This document shows positions 31,871 through 40,857 of a DNA stretch of 64,000 nt, one piece after another. The stretch's first letter is position 1. Each line of letters begins with the position of its first letter. The position numbers and the translations under genes were made by a program. The notes beneath the pieces are model-generated. The model did no database searches, was not told the origin of the DNA, and worked only from the letters and a program-made list of their open reading frames with translations. Source of the DNA: Niabella pedocola (GTDB lineage Bacteria > Bacteroidota > Bacteroidia > Chitinophagales > Chitinophagaceae); assembly GCF_021044425.1 (NCBI RefSeq), contig NZ_JAJNEC010000002.1:1-64000 (forward strand), read 5' to 3'.

Positions 31871-34243
31871 ATGATCAAAAATTATTTCAAAACCGCATGG
31901 CGTAACCTGGTCCGGAATAAGGTGTATTCGCTGATCAATATCCTGGGCTTAAGTATCGGCATGGCAGCCTGCATCCTCATCCTGCTATGGGTGCAGAACC
32001 AGCTGAGCCATGACCGGTTTCATAAGAACCTGGACCGGATCCAGGTGATGAATAACCGCGATATAAATGACGGGGTGAAATTTGCCTGGTCCTGGACCCC
32101 CAATATTATGGGCCCTACCTTAAAAAAAGATTATCCGGAAGTTGCCGATGCAGTACGGTATGCTGAAGGGAATCATTTTCTATTTACGGTGGACGAAAAG
32201 AAACTGGTGCCTTCCGGGGCGTTTGCCGATCCTGCTTTTCTTTCTGTATTTACATTTCCTTTATTAAAGGGCGATGCAAGGGATGCACTAAAGGAGGTAA
32301 ATAATATCGTGCTGACGGAGCAACTGGCCCGGAGCTTGTTTGGATCGGATGATCCCATTGGGAAGATCGTAAAGATTGACAGTATCGATCATTTTAAAGT
32401 AACCGGTGTTTTAAAAAACCTGCCGGATAATACGGCTTTTGATTTTTCTTACCTGCTACCCTGGTCGTATAAAGATAAGCTGGGGTGGACGGATAGTGCC
32501 TGGGGTAATAATGGGGTGCACACCTATGTAATGTTGAAGGAAGGCGCTTCAAAAACAGCTTTTGATCAAAAAGTAAACAAGATTACCACCAATCATTTGC
32601 CGGGCGATCCGCTGTATAAGAGCCGGGAGGTTTTTACGCAGCCGTTTAAGGATCAGTGGTTGTACTCCAAACAGGAAAATGGCCGGTACACGGGTGGCCG
32701 TATTGATATGGTACGGATGTTTACCGCAATCGCCACGCTTATCCTCATCATCGCCTGTATCAATTTTATGAACCTGAGCACCGCCCGGAGTGGGAAGCGT
32801 GCAAAGGAAGTGGGCGTTCGTAAAGTGGTAGGCGCTCAGAAAAAAGGATTGATTGTTCAGTTTATCGGCGAGAGTGTATTGCTGTCTGCGATTGCGTTCC
32901 TGCTGGCCTTAATAATTGTAATGATCAGTCTCCCGGAGTTTAGCACATTGGTCGATCAGCAACTGCACCTGCCGTTTAGCAGTCCTTTGTTCTGGATATA
33001 TGCGCTTGTTTTTATCCTGTTTAGCGGAGTGCTGGCCGGTAGTTATCCTGCCTTTTATTTGTCGGCCTTTAATCCTGTAAAAGTATTAAAGGGCTTTTTC
33101 AAATCGTCTGCTGTTTCGGTAAATCCCCGGAAGATCCTTGTGGTGATCCAGTTCACCGTTGCGGTGTTACTGATCATTTCCACTTTTATCGTAATGCAGC
33201 AGATCAAACATGCGCAGACGCGCGACAATGGATACGACGCACGGAACCTGGTTTTTGTGCATATGAACGGCGCAATTGAACAATACTACAGCCTGATCCG
33301 GAATGAATTGATCAGCCGGGGGGCTGCTGCCGCCGTTACCAAATCCATGAGTCCTGTTACGGAGCGCTACAGTGATAGCTGGAACATTTCGTGGACGGGT
33401 AAAACGGCAGAAGATAAAAAGGTCAACTTTGTGCGAATGGCTTCTGATGCGGATTTTGTAAAAACCCTGGGTACAAAGCTGGCAATGGGCCGTGATATTG
33501 ATATTTATAAATACCCCGGTGATTCCAATGCCGTTCTCCTGAATGAAACTGCAGCCAGGATGATGCACCTGAGGGATCCGCTGACAGCGGTGTTGAAGGC
33601 GGATGGTATCGAATGGCGGGTGGTAGGTGTTGTAAAAGATTTTATATACCAGTCCCCCTACGAAAAGGTACAGCAGCTGATCGTTTTTGGCCCCCGGTCC
33701 CGGTTCAATACCCTTCATATTAAACTCAACCCCGTAAATACTACCCGGCAGAACCTGGATATTATGGCCGCGATTTTTAAACAGTTTAACCCGGAATATC
33801 CGTTTGATTACAAATTTGTGGATGCGGAATATGCCCGGAAATTTAAGGAAGAGCAAAAAACCGGCACAATGGCGGCATTGTTTGCAGGGTTAACGATCTT
33901 CATCTCCTGTTTGGGTTTATTTGCACTGTCGGCCTATATGGCGGAAACACGCATTAAGGAGGTAGGTGTGCGTAAAGTATTGGGCGCTTCTGTTTTTAAT
34001 ATTACTTCTTTATTATCGGGCTCCTTTTTAAAACTCGTTATTATTTCCTGCGTGGTAGCATCGCCCATTGCCTGGTTTGTGATGAATAACTGGCTTAAAA
34101 ATTATGAATACCGTATTTCGATCGGGTGGCCGGTGTTTGCCGGAACGGGCCTGCTGGTAATGATCATTGCATTGGCTACGATCAGTTTCCAGTCGGTAAG
34201 TGCCGCCCTGGCCAACCCGGTAAAGGCATTGCGGTCGGAATAG
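31871..34243 (+). CDS. FtsX/MacB-type ABC permease 2 (recent duplicate of permease 1)
   Basis: 790 residues, the same length as permease 1 and alignable without a visible gap; most residues are identical by eye, and the DNA is nearly identical over the first 150 bp. Differences cluster in the first periplasmic domain (for example IQVMNNRDINDGVKFAW against IYIVNNRDIGDGGKFAW) and in helices 3-4 (FLLALIIVMISLPEFS). Together with the duplicated upstream spacer this shows a tandem duplication of about 2.6 kb, with later divergence mainly where substrate contact is expected. FtsX signatures GKRAKEVGVRKVVGA and ETRIKEVGVRKVLGA are intact. It ends NPVKALRSE. Confidence 0.93.
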   Translation: MIKNYFKTAWRNLVRNKVYSLINILGLSIGMAACILILLWVQNQLSHDRFHKNLDRIQVMNNRDINDGVKFAWSWTPNIMGPTLKKDYPEVADAVRYAEGNHFLFTVDEKKLVPSGAFADPAFLSVFTFPLLKGDARDALKEVNNIVLTEQLARSLFGSDDPIGKIVKIDSIDHFKVTGVLKNLPDNTAFDFSYLLPWSYKDKLGWTDSAWGNNGVHTYVMLKEGASKTAFDQKVNKITTNHLPGDPLYKSREVFTQPFKDQWLYSKQENGRYTGGRIDMVRMFTAIATLILIIACINFMNLSTARSGKRAKEVGVRKVVGAQKKGLIVQFIGESVLLSAIAFLLALIIVMISLPEFSTLVDQQLHLPFSSPLFWIYALVFILFSGVLAGSYPAFYLSAFNPVKVLKGFFKSSAVSVNPRKILVVIQFTVAVLLIISTFIVMQQIKHAQTRDNGYDARNLVFVHMNGAIEQYYSLIRNELISRGAAAAVTKSMSPVTERYSDSWNISWTGKTAEDKKVNFVRMASDADFVKTLGTKLAMGRDIDIYKYPGDSNAVLLNETAARMMHLRDPLTAVLKADGIEWRVVGVVKDFIYQSPYEKVQQLIVFGPRSRFNTLHIKLNPVNTTRQNLDIMAAIFKQFNPEYPFDYKFVDAEYARKFKEEQKTGTMAALFAGLTIFISCLGLFALSAYMAETRIKEVGVRKVLGASVFNITSLLSGSFLKLVIISCVVASPIAWFVMNNWLKNYEYRISIGWPVFAGTGLLVMIIALATISFQSVSAALANPVKALRSE

Positions 34244-34290
34244 GCAGGACAGGTTTAACCGTTGAAATCTGTCAGAACTACACGCAGATC

Positions 34291-34374
34291 GCTCAAATCT
34301 CATATCTCATATCTCAATTCTCAATTCTCATATCTCAATTCTCGAATCTCGTTTCTCAAATCTCAAATTCCGAA
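34291..34374. repeat. Heptamer array, 12 units, before permease 3
   Basis: Twelve units from GCTCAAA to TTCCGAA, nearly all of TCTCAAA/TCTCATA/TCTCAAT type. It ends 17 bp before the ATG of permease 3. Confidence 0.9.
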
Positions 34375-34391
34375 CCCCAAATTGCAACACC

Positions 34392-36788
34392 ATGATCCGA
34401 ATGTATATAAAAACGATGTTCCGGAACCTTTGGAAAAACAAAACGTTCTCCTTCATTAATATTATGGGGCTTTCCGTTGGCCTTACCAGTTGTTTGCTCA
34501 TTGCGGTATACATAAAGCAGCAGCTGGATTTTGATGCGTTCCAGGAGAAGGGTAACCGCATCGCCCGCGTGCTTATGGAATATAGCTTTGAGGGCAGCAC
34601 CGTATCCAACAAGGGCAATTACACAAGCGTTCGGGTGCCATTGGTATTGAAAAATAATTTTCCGGAGGTCGAAGATGCCGTGATCCTGGCACAAACGAAA
34701 CGGATCGTTCAAACAGGCGCGAATCTGATTACGGAGAACCGGTTTATGTATGCCGGCACTTCCTTCTTTAAGATGTTTAGTTTTAAAATGCTGAAAGGTG
34801 ATGCGGGCACCGCGCTGGCGGCTCCGTTCCAGGTATTATTAACGGCATCTACGGCAAAAAAATATTTTGGTCATACCGATCCGGTGGGGAAAACGCTGCG
34901 GCTTACCGGCGACAGTAATCTGTACCGTGTTACGGGTGTGGTGGCCGATTGCCCGGCCGCTTCGCAGATCCAGTTTGATTTTTTGGCCTCGTTTTCTTCG
35001 CTGGGAATCAGCAAGGAACATGAGGAAAGCTATTGGGATGCAAACTATACTACTTATGTACTGTTGCGGAACCGGGAAGCATTAACAACGCTGCAGGCCA
35101 AACTTCCTGCATTTATGAAGGAAGAAATGGAAGGCAAGCACGCAACGGTAAATTTTGATCTGGAGCCGTTTCGTAAGGTGCATCTGTATTCCGGGTATGA
35201 TGCGTTCCTGCCCAACGTTCCCATCCGCTATATTTATATCCTGGCCGGTGTGGCTGCATTAATTTTGGTGATTGCCTGTTTTACCTATATTAATTTAAGT
35301 ACAGCAAGGTCTGCCGAACGGGCAAAGGAAGTGGGTATACGAAAAGTAGCCGGTGCCAATAAAGGTCAGCTCTTCTGGCAGTTTATCGGGGAATCGGCGC
35401 TTTTGTGTTTTATTGCCGTATTTGTTGGTATGGCGGCCGGTGCCTTGCTGCTTCCGGCATTCAGCCGTTTGATCGGTCAGCCGGTTGCTGTAGCCTCCCT
35501 GTTTTCATTACCCATATTGGGTGTTGCTGCGGGTATCATTTTATTGGTAAGCTTTACCGCAGGATGTTATCCGGCCCTGGTGCTATCGGCTTTTCAGCCG
35601 GTGAAGGTATTGAAAGGCGCGTTTAAGCATGCCGGGCAGGGGCAGCGGCTTCGGAGGGCATTGATCATTTTTCAGTTTATTATTTCGGTTTTTCTGATTG
35701 TTTCCACCTGTATCATACAACAGCAATTATATTATATCCGGCACAAAAAACTGGGATACGACCGGGAGCATATTGTAAAGCTGCCGATTCCGTTTACGGT
35801 TGAAAATACCGATCTGATCAAGTCGGAATTTAAACAGGACGCCGGCGTATTGCAGGTGGCACGTACCAATAATACACCGGTGAATATGGTTAGCGGCTAC
35901 AACATGCGCACACCGGACATGCCGGAAAATGCCCAGATTGCAGTAACGGCCAACCCGATCGATAATGAGGTATTACCGGCCATCGGGTTGCAGTTAGCGG
36001 CGGGTGCCAATCTTACAGAACAGGATATTATCGATGCAAATGGGAATGGCGGAGCTAATGAACGGCTGTATCATTTTATTTTGAACGAATCGGCTGCAAG
36101 GCAGTTGGGATGGACCCCGCAGGAAGCCATCGGTAAGAAAATGTTCCTGGACGAGTCCCGCCCCGGGTATGTACGCGGTGTGGTAAAAGACTTTAATTTT
36201 CAGTCCCTGCAGCATTCTATAAAGCCCATCGTGCTTTTTTCCAGTACTTACGGAGGAACATTGTTGATCAAGATAAGCGGGGCACATATGCCTCAAACCA
36301 TTGCTTTTTTACAGTCGAAATGGAAACAACTGATGCCCGACCGGCCTTTTGAATATCGCTTCCTGGATGATGAGTACAATGATCTTTATGAAAATGAGCT
36401 GCGGTTTGGAAAACTAATGAACGTGTTTGCGGCGATCGCTATTTTTTTAGCCTGTGCCGGGTTATTCGGCCTCTCTGTTTATACGGCACAACAACGGATC
36501 AAAGAAATCGGCGTGCGCAAGGTGCTGGGGGCTGCAACGGGTAGTATCATATTCCTGTTATCCAGGGATTTTATAAAACTGGCGCTTATTGCATCTATGA
36601 TCGCATTTCCTTTTGCGTGGTGGTTTATGCGGAGCTGGCTGCAGCACTATGAATACCGCATTGCGATGAGCGGCTGGGTGTTTGCCGCTGCGGCGCTGGC
36701 AACCCTGCTGATAGCACTGGTAACGGTAAGTGTTCAGGCCACCAGGGCCGCCTTGTCTAACCCGGTAAAGGCACTACGGTCGGAATAG
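34392..36788 (+). CDS. FtsX/MacB-type ABC permease 3
   Basis: 798 residues with the eight-helix double-MacB plan. N-terminus MIRMYIKTMFRNLWKNKTF departs from the usual MIKNY. The first periplasmic domain (YIKQQLDFDAFQEKGNRIARVLMEYSFEG) is clearly different from permeases 1-2, so this is an older paralogue. FtsX signatures AERAKEVGIRKVAGA and QQRIKEIGVRKVLGA are intact. The second domain has a longer acidic insert (about 540-560, DIIDANGNGGANERLYH). It ends NPVKALRSE. It is the last permease before the DUF4097 gene, with which it may share a transcript. Confidence 0.92.
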   Translation: MIRMYIKTMFRNLWKNKTFSFINIMGLSVGLTSCLLIAVYIKQQLDFDAFQEKGNRIARVLMEYSFEGSTVSNKGNYTSVRVPLVLKNNFPEVEDAVILAQTKRIVQTGANLITENRFMYAGTSFFKMFSFKMLKGDAGTALAAPFQVLLTASTAKKYFGHTDPVGKTLRLTGDSNLYRVTGVVADCPAASQIQFDFLASFSSLGISKEHEESYWDANYTTYVLLRNREALTTLQAKLPAFMKEEMEGKHATVNFDLEPFRKVHLYSGYDAFLPNVPIRYIYILAGVAALILVIACFTYINLSTARSAERAKEVGIRKVAGANKGQLFWQFIGESALLCFIAVFVGMAAGALLLPAFSRLIGQPVAVASLFSLPILGVAAGIILLVSFTAGCYPALVLSAFQPVKVLKGAFKHAGQGQRLRRALIIFQFIISVFLIVSTCIIQQQLYYIRHKKLGYDREHIVKLPIPFTVENTDLIKSEFKQDAGVLQVARTNNTPVNMVSGYNMRTPDMPENAQIAVTANPIDNEVLPAIGLQLAAGANLTEQDIIDANGNGGANERLYHFILNESAARQLGWTPQEAIGKKMFLDESRPGYVRGVVKDFNFQSLQHSIKPIVLFSSTYGGTLLIKISGAHMPQTIAFLQSKWKQLMPDRPFEYRFLDDEYNDLYENELRFGKLMNVFAAIAIFLACAGLFGLSVYTAQQRIKEIGVRKVLGAATGSIIFLLSRDFIKLALIASMIAFPFAWWFMRSWLQHYEYRIAMSGWVFAAAALATLLIALVTVSVQATRAALSNPVKALRSE

Positions 36789-36791
36789 CCG

Positions 36792-36854
36792 GTTTCAGAT
36801 GTCAGATATCAGATGTCAGATATCTGACATCTGAAGTCTCGAATCTGAACCCTG
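36792..36854. repeat. Heptamer array with a 26-bp perfect palindrome
   Basis: Nine units (GTTTCAG, ATGTCAG, ATATCAG, ATGTCAG, ATATCTG, ACATCTG and so on). The run changes strand sense in its middle, so positions 36809-36834 are a perfect 26-bp palindrome centred on GATATC. Confidence 0.85.
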
Positions 36855-36922
36855 TAACATTTCCCCGATATCTGCGATTAACTATTATACACCAACCATT
36901 CTTACGAAACAAAAATGATAGC

Positions 36923-37963
36923 ATGAAAAAGAACTTTTTAGTATTACTGCTGCTGCTTGGAGCCTTCTGTTCCAACGCGCAACGGAATTCCGGTGCGGCA
37001 CCGTACCTTACAAAGCCCTTTGGTACTACCTCCATAAAAGAAGTAAGGGCCGAAACCGCGGGCGGGTCTATATCCGTTGAGGGCGGAAAAACTTCCGGCC
37101 TGGTGGAAGTATATGTAGAACCGTCTAACGGCGGCCTGCGAAAGAAAATGTCGGACCAGGATATTAAATCGGTACTGGAGCAGTACTATGATCTGGAGGT
37201 GAGCACTTCCGGCAATGTGCTGGTGGCAAAGGCCTCCAGGAAAGATCGTAACTGGAGTGAGAAAACGGCCCTGTCGATTTCTTTTAAGATCTATACCGGA
37301 ACCGATGTACGTACGGATTTAAAAACCAGTGGGGGAAGTATCCGCCTCCAGGGGCTGAAGGGTGATCAGTTTTTTAAAACCAGCGGCGGCAGCCTGCTTG
37401 TGCGGGATGTTTCCGGCAAAATTACCGGCAAAACATCCGGCGGCAGTATTGATGTGTCGGATGCACGGGAGGAAATTGATCTTGCAACCAGCGGCGGCTC
37501 TATTAAGGCCGACCATCTGACGGGTCGGATCCGGCTGAAGACTTCGGGTGGCTCGCTGACCTTATCGGATCTTTCCGGCAATGTGGAGGCGCGTACCAGC
37601 GGGGGATCGATCACGGCATCGGGTATTAAAGGCGATCTGTTTACCAGTACCTCCGGCGGCAGCGTTACCCTGAAAGGTATTGATGGTAACCTGGATGCCA
37701 GTACCTCCGGCGGCCGGATCCGGGCGGAACTGGTAGGCACAAAGGATTTTGTAAAACTACATACGTCTGCCGGCGGTGTAAACGTAGATATGCCACGTAC
37801 AGACAATGCGCAGTTTAATCTGAGCGGGAGTAAAGTAAACGTAAGCCAGTTGGGCAATTTCAACGGTTCCATTGAAAAAAACCGTGTAAAGGGAAAGATC
37901 GGATCGGGAAAATTGCTTGTTGAGGTAACGGCTTCCAGCGGTAATGTTGATGTGCATATGTAA
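36923..37963 (+). CDS. DUF4097 family secreted protein with 18-residue TSGGS repeats
   Basis: 346 residues. Signal peptide 1-20 (ending CSNAQ). After a non-repetitive N-terminal part (25-130), at least seven units of 18 residues follow, each starting [K/A/R]TSGGS[I/L/V] (about 133-265; the sixth unit is 19 long). They give a regular beta-helix-like stack, then a C-terminal part with SAGGVNVDM and SSGNVDVHM. This is the DUF4097 / putative adhesin (GIN-like) type. It is the only non-transport gene inside the permease array and ends 45 bp before a hairpin terminator. It could be a surface or periplasmic partner or a substrate of the transporters (inference). Start ATG at 36923. Confidence 0.85.
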   Translation: MKKNFLVLLLLLGAFCSNAQRNSGAAPYLTKPFGTTSIKEVRAETAGGSISVEGGKTSGLVEVYVEPSNGGLRKKMSDQDIKSVLEQYYDLEVSTSGNVLVAKASRKDRNWSEKTALSISFKIYTGTDVRTDLKTSGGSIRLQGLKGDQFFKTSGGSLLVRDVSGKITGKTSGGSIDVSDAREEIDLATSGGSIKADHLTGRIRLKTSGGSLTLSDLSGNVEARTSGGSITASGIKGDLFTSTSGGSVTLKGIDGNLDASTSGGRIRAELVGTKDFVKLHTSAGGVNVDMPRTDNAQFNLSGSKVNVSQLGNFNGSIEKNRVKGKIGSGKLLVEVTASSGNVDVHM

Positions 37964-38007
37964 CACCTTAGCATCCTTATAAAGCGCCGGCTGCATGGTT
38001 GTCGCGT

Positions 38008-38047
38008 ACAAACGTCATTCTGTTTTTCCGGAATGACGTTTGTGTTT
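38008..38047 (+). terminator. Hairpin terminator after the DUF4097 gene
   Basis: A 13-bp perfect stem (38008-38020 with 38031-38043; arm core AACGTCATTC) has a T-rich loop and is followed by GTTTTG. The trailing T-run is short, so efficiency is uncertain. It marks the end of the first half of the system, just before the promoter region at 38159. Confidence 0.65.
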
Positions 38048-38158
38048 TGAAATAACACAAATCGGGCAACATCCCGGAGTGCTGCCCGGAAGGAATGCGC
38101 CCTTTTACAGGATACCTGCAGGGGCTGGTCCGCCAATGCAGGAGATGTCGTTCAAAGG

Positions 38159-38267
38159 TGTACCAAAACCGGACAGTTTTATGTTTTGAAAACGTACAGC
38201 TGGAGGCTTGGTTCTTTTATTAACCTGTTGATTATTAATTTTTTAAATTTACGGCATCATCGTTGGG
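38159..38267 (+). promoter_or_regulatory. Paired dyads plus -24/-12-like element before permease 4
   Basis: TGTACCAAAACCGGACA (38159-38175) closely matches the adaptor site TGTATCAAAAGCGGACA. A second dyad, TGTTTTGAAAACGTACA (38182-38198), follows 23 bp later. After 53 bp comes CGGCATCATCGTTGGG (38252-38267), with GGCAT at -24 and TTG at -12. This is the third copy of the arrangement seen at 23944 and 24713. The 415-bp spacer 37964-38378 otherwise holds only the terminator at 38008 and a second -24/-12 candidate at 38294. Confidence 0.55.
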
Positions 38268-38293
38268 TAACAATGTGTGTTGTGTATAGCAGC

Positions 38294-38309
38294 TGGTTAT
38301 AAAATTGCA
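38294..38309 (+). promoter_or_regulatory. Alternative sigma-54-like promoter for permease 4
   Basis: TGGTTATAAAATTGCA has GG and GC at the exact -24/-12 spacing and a perfect TTGCA -12 box, but a weaker -24 box (TGGTTA). The start codon is 70 bp downstream. It competes with the candidate at 38252. Confidence 0.4.
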
Positions 38310-38378
38310 TGGGGCAGCCGTATGGTCAGAAACGATATTAAAATTGCGTAGGCCGTTAAAAACAAGGAACAAACAACA

Positions 38379-40763
38379 ATGATCAAAAACTACATCAGAG
38401 CCGCCTGGAGAAATCTGTTAAAGAGCAAGGTATTTGCGGTTACAAATATCATCGGGCTTTCGATGGGCATGGCCGTTACCATATTGATTGCCGTATGGAT
38501 CTGGAATGAATGGTCTTATAATAAGCAGATATCGAACTATAAAAGCATTGCCCGGGTGATGCAGCACAAAACCAATAAAGGGATGATTCAAACCGGAATG
38601 ACTACGCCGTATCCCTTAGGCGAAGCGCTCCGGCAGGAGTATGGCAGCCTTTTTAAGGAGGTGGCAGTGGGCACGGCCATCTTCGGTCATTCGGTTAAAA
38701 CCGGCGATAAGCAGCTCAACCTGGATGGTGGTTTTTTTGAACCCGGATTGGGAAGATTACTGGGGTTGAAAATGATCGACGGTGTACAAAACGGTCTTGA
38801 TGATATCAACAGTATCATGCTGGCGGCATCTGCTGCCCGGTCGTTTTTTGGTACGACTGCTGCAGTTGGTAAAACAATAACACTGGATAATGACCTGGTG
38901 GTAAAGGTGACGGGCGTGTATGAGGATCTTTCAAAGAATTCCGATTTCGGGGACTTGCTGTTTATGGCACCCTGGAAACTCTTCCTGCGCCAAACAGATT
39001 GGATCCGTACGGCCGAAGACCCCTGGCGCCCCAACGCATTCATAACATATGTGCAACTCAACAGCGGCCAGGATGCCCGGCAGGTATCCGGGGTGATAAA
39101 GGATGTACGGTTGAAGCATGTGAACGAGCGGCTGGCACTCCAGAAGCCGGAGCTGTTTTTACAACCCATGGAGCAATGGTATCTCTATGATACATTTAAA
39201 AATGGCGTGAATACGGGTGGACGCATTCAATATGTGTGGATGTTTGGCATCATTGGTGTTTTTGTATTATTGCTCGCCTGTATCAACTTTATGAACCTCA
39301 GTACGGCACGCAGTATAAAAAGAGCAAGAGAAGTAGGGATCCGTAAAACGATCGGATCACGCCGTGGGCAACTGATCGTGCAGTTCTTTTGCGAGTCACT
39401 GTTATATGCCGTACTGGCATTTGCAGTAAGCCTGGTATTAGTGTCCCTGGCCATGCCCCTGTTTAATACGGTTGCCGGCAAGGAGATGCCTTCGGTTTGG
39501 AAAGAGCCGCTGTTTTGGACCGGTGCTGTGTTTTTCTGTTTATTTACAGGATTGCTGGCCGGTATTTATCCGGCCTTGTACCTGTCTTCCTTCCGCCCGG
39601 TGAAGGTGCTGAAGGGAACATTTAAAGCCGGCCGGTTTTCCGGAATGCAGCGCCAGGTACTGGTGGTGGTACAGTTTGCCATATCCATCGTACTGATTAT
39701 CGGAACCATTGTTGTGTTCAACCAGATCCGGTTTACAAAAGACCGCCCGATCGGGTACAACCGGAACGGGCTGGTGGTAATGGATGTAAACACCAACGGG
39801 GTCCATGATCACTTTAACGTGATCCGCAAACAGCTGCAGGAGCAGGGAAGTATCCTGTCCATAGCGGAAACGAATGGATCCGTCAGCGGCGATTTTTCAA
39901 CCACCACGGGTATTGACTGGCCCGGGAAAGAAGAAGGCACCAGTGCCGAGTTCCCCTTTGTAGGCGTAAGTCATGACTTTGGAGCAACCATTAACTGGCA
40001 GGTGGTAGCGGGGCGCGACTTTTCGAGGGATTTTCCTTCCGACTCAACAGGAGTGATCCTTAACGAAGCTGCTGTAAAATACATGGGGCTTAAACAGCCG
40101 GTGGGTACCATTATTTACGCCGATAAAACACCTATAACGATTGTGGGCGTGGTGAAGAACATCGTTATGGAATCGCCGTATGCATCCGAACGGCCCGCCC
40201 TTTTTTATTTTGACAAAAACGTTTCCGGTTTCCTGATGGTCCGCGTCAACCCGGCCGTAAGTGCCGCGGCGGCCATTAAGCAGTTGCAGGAAATGTATAA
40301 AACCTATGCCCCGGATCAGCCCTTTCATTATGAGTTTGTAGATGACGCCTTTAACAAGAAATTTGGCGATGAGGAGCGGTTGGGCATCCTTGGAGGCGGA
40401 TTTGCGTTGCTGGCGATCTTCATCAGCTGTTTGGGATTATTTGGGATGGCCTCTTTTATGGCAGAACAGCGGGTTAAGGAGATTGGTGTACGAAAGGTAT
40501 TGGGCGCTTCGGTATTGGGGCTTTGGAAATTATTATCGCAGGATTTTATGCGTCTCATCTTGCTGGCTTTGCTGATTGCCATACCGGCGGGTTGGTATTG
40601 CATGCACACCTGGCTGCAACACTATAGTTACCGGGTTGCGATATCCTGGCCGGTTTTTGTAATGGCAGCATCCGGTGCTATTTTGATCGCTTTGATCACT
40701 GTAAGCTTCCAGGCAATAAAAGCGGCAATGGCCAACCCCGTACGGTCGCTGCGTTCGGAGTAG
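38379..40763 (+). CDS. FtsX/MacB-type ABC permease 4
   Basis: 794 residues, eight-helix plan, start MIKNYIRAAWRNLLKSK, end NPVRSLRSE. It forms a sequence subgroup with permeases 11 and 14: all have a Trp-rich end of helix 1 (VWIWNEWSYNKQ here), ARVMQHKTNKG-like text after it, LGEALRQEYG, and a FKNGVNTGGRIQYV stretch before helix 2. FtsX signatures IKRAREVGIRKTIGS and EQRVKEIGVRKVLGA are intact. It is the first gene after the only long spacer in the array, and its upstream region carries the dyad/-24 signals, so it probably heads the second transcription unit (permeases 4 to at least 14). Confidence 0.92.
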   Translation: MIKNYIRAAWRNLLKSKVFAVTNIIGLSMGMAVTILIAVWIWNEWSYNKQISNYKSIARVMQHKTNKGMIQTGMTTPYPLGEALRQEYGSLFKEVAVGTAIFGHSVKTGDKQLNLDGGFFEPGLGRLLGLKMIDGVQNGLDDINSIMLAASAARSFFGTTAAVGKTITLDNDLVVKVTGVYEDLSKNSDFGDLLFMAPWKLFLRQTDWIRTAEDPWRPNAFITYVQLNSGQDARQVSGVIKDVRLKHVNERLALQKPELFLQPMEQWYLYDTFKNGVNTGGRIQYVWMFGIIGVFVLLLACINFMNLSTARSIKRAREVGIRKTIGSRRGQLIVQFFCESLLYAVLAFAVSLVLVSLAMPLFNTVAGKEMPSVWKEPLFWTGAVFFCLFTGLLAGIYPALYLSSFRPVKVLKGTFKAGRFSGMQRQVLVVVQFAISIVLIIGTIVVFNQIRFTKDRPIGYNRNGLVVMDVNTNGVHDHFNVIRKQLQEQGSILSIAETNGSVSGDFSTTTGIDWPGKEEGTSAEFPFVGVSHDFGATINWQVVAGRDFSRDFPSDSTGVILNEAAVKYMGLKQPVGTIIYADKTPITIVGVVKNIVMESPYASERPALFYFDKNVSGFLMVRVNPAVSAAAAIKQLQEMYKTYAPDQPFHYEFVDDAFNKKFGDEERLGILGGGFALLAIFISCLGLFGMASFMAEQRVKEIGVRKVLGASVLGLWKLLSQDFMRLILLALLIAIPAGWYCMHTWLQHYSYRVAISWPVFVMAASGAILIALITVSFQAIKAAMANPVRSLRSE

Positions 40764-40826
40764 GGAGTAGGTAATAGTGAAGGGTGAACAGGTAATAGCT
40801 GTAGGGAATAGAAGGTTATAGATAAT
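40764..40826. repeat. Loose heptamer array after permease 4
   Basis: It begins directly after the stop codon: GGAGTAG, GTAATAG, TGAAGGG, TGAACAG, GTAATAG, CTGTAGG, GAATAGA, AGGTTAT, AGATAAT. The phase is good, but the units belong to a different flavour (GTAATAG/GTCAATA) from the TCTCAAA arrays. Confidence 0.6.
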
Positions 40827-40857
40827 ACTTCTCACCCGATACTTAAACATAAAAACA

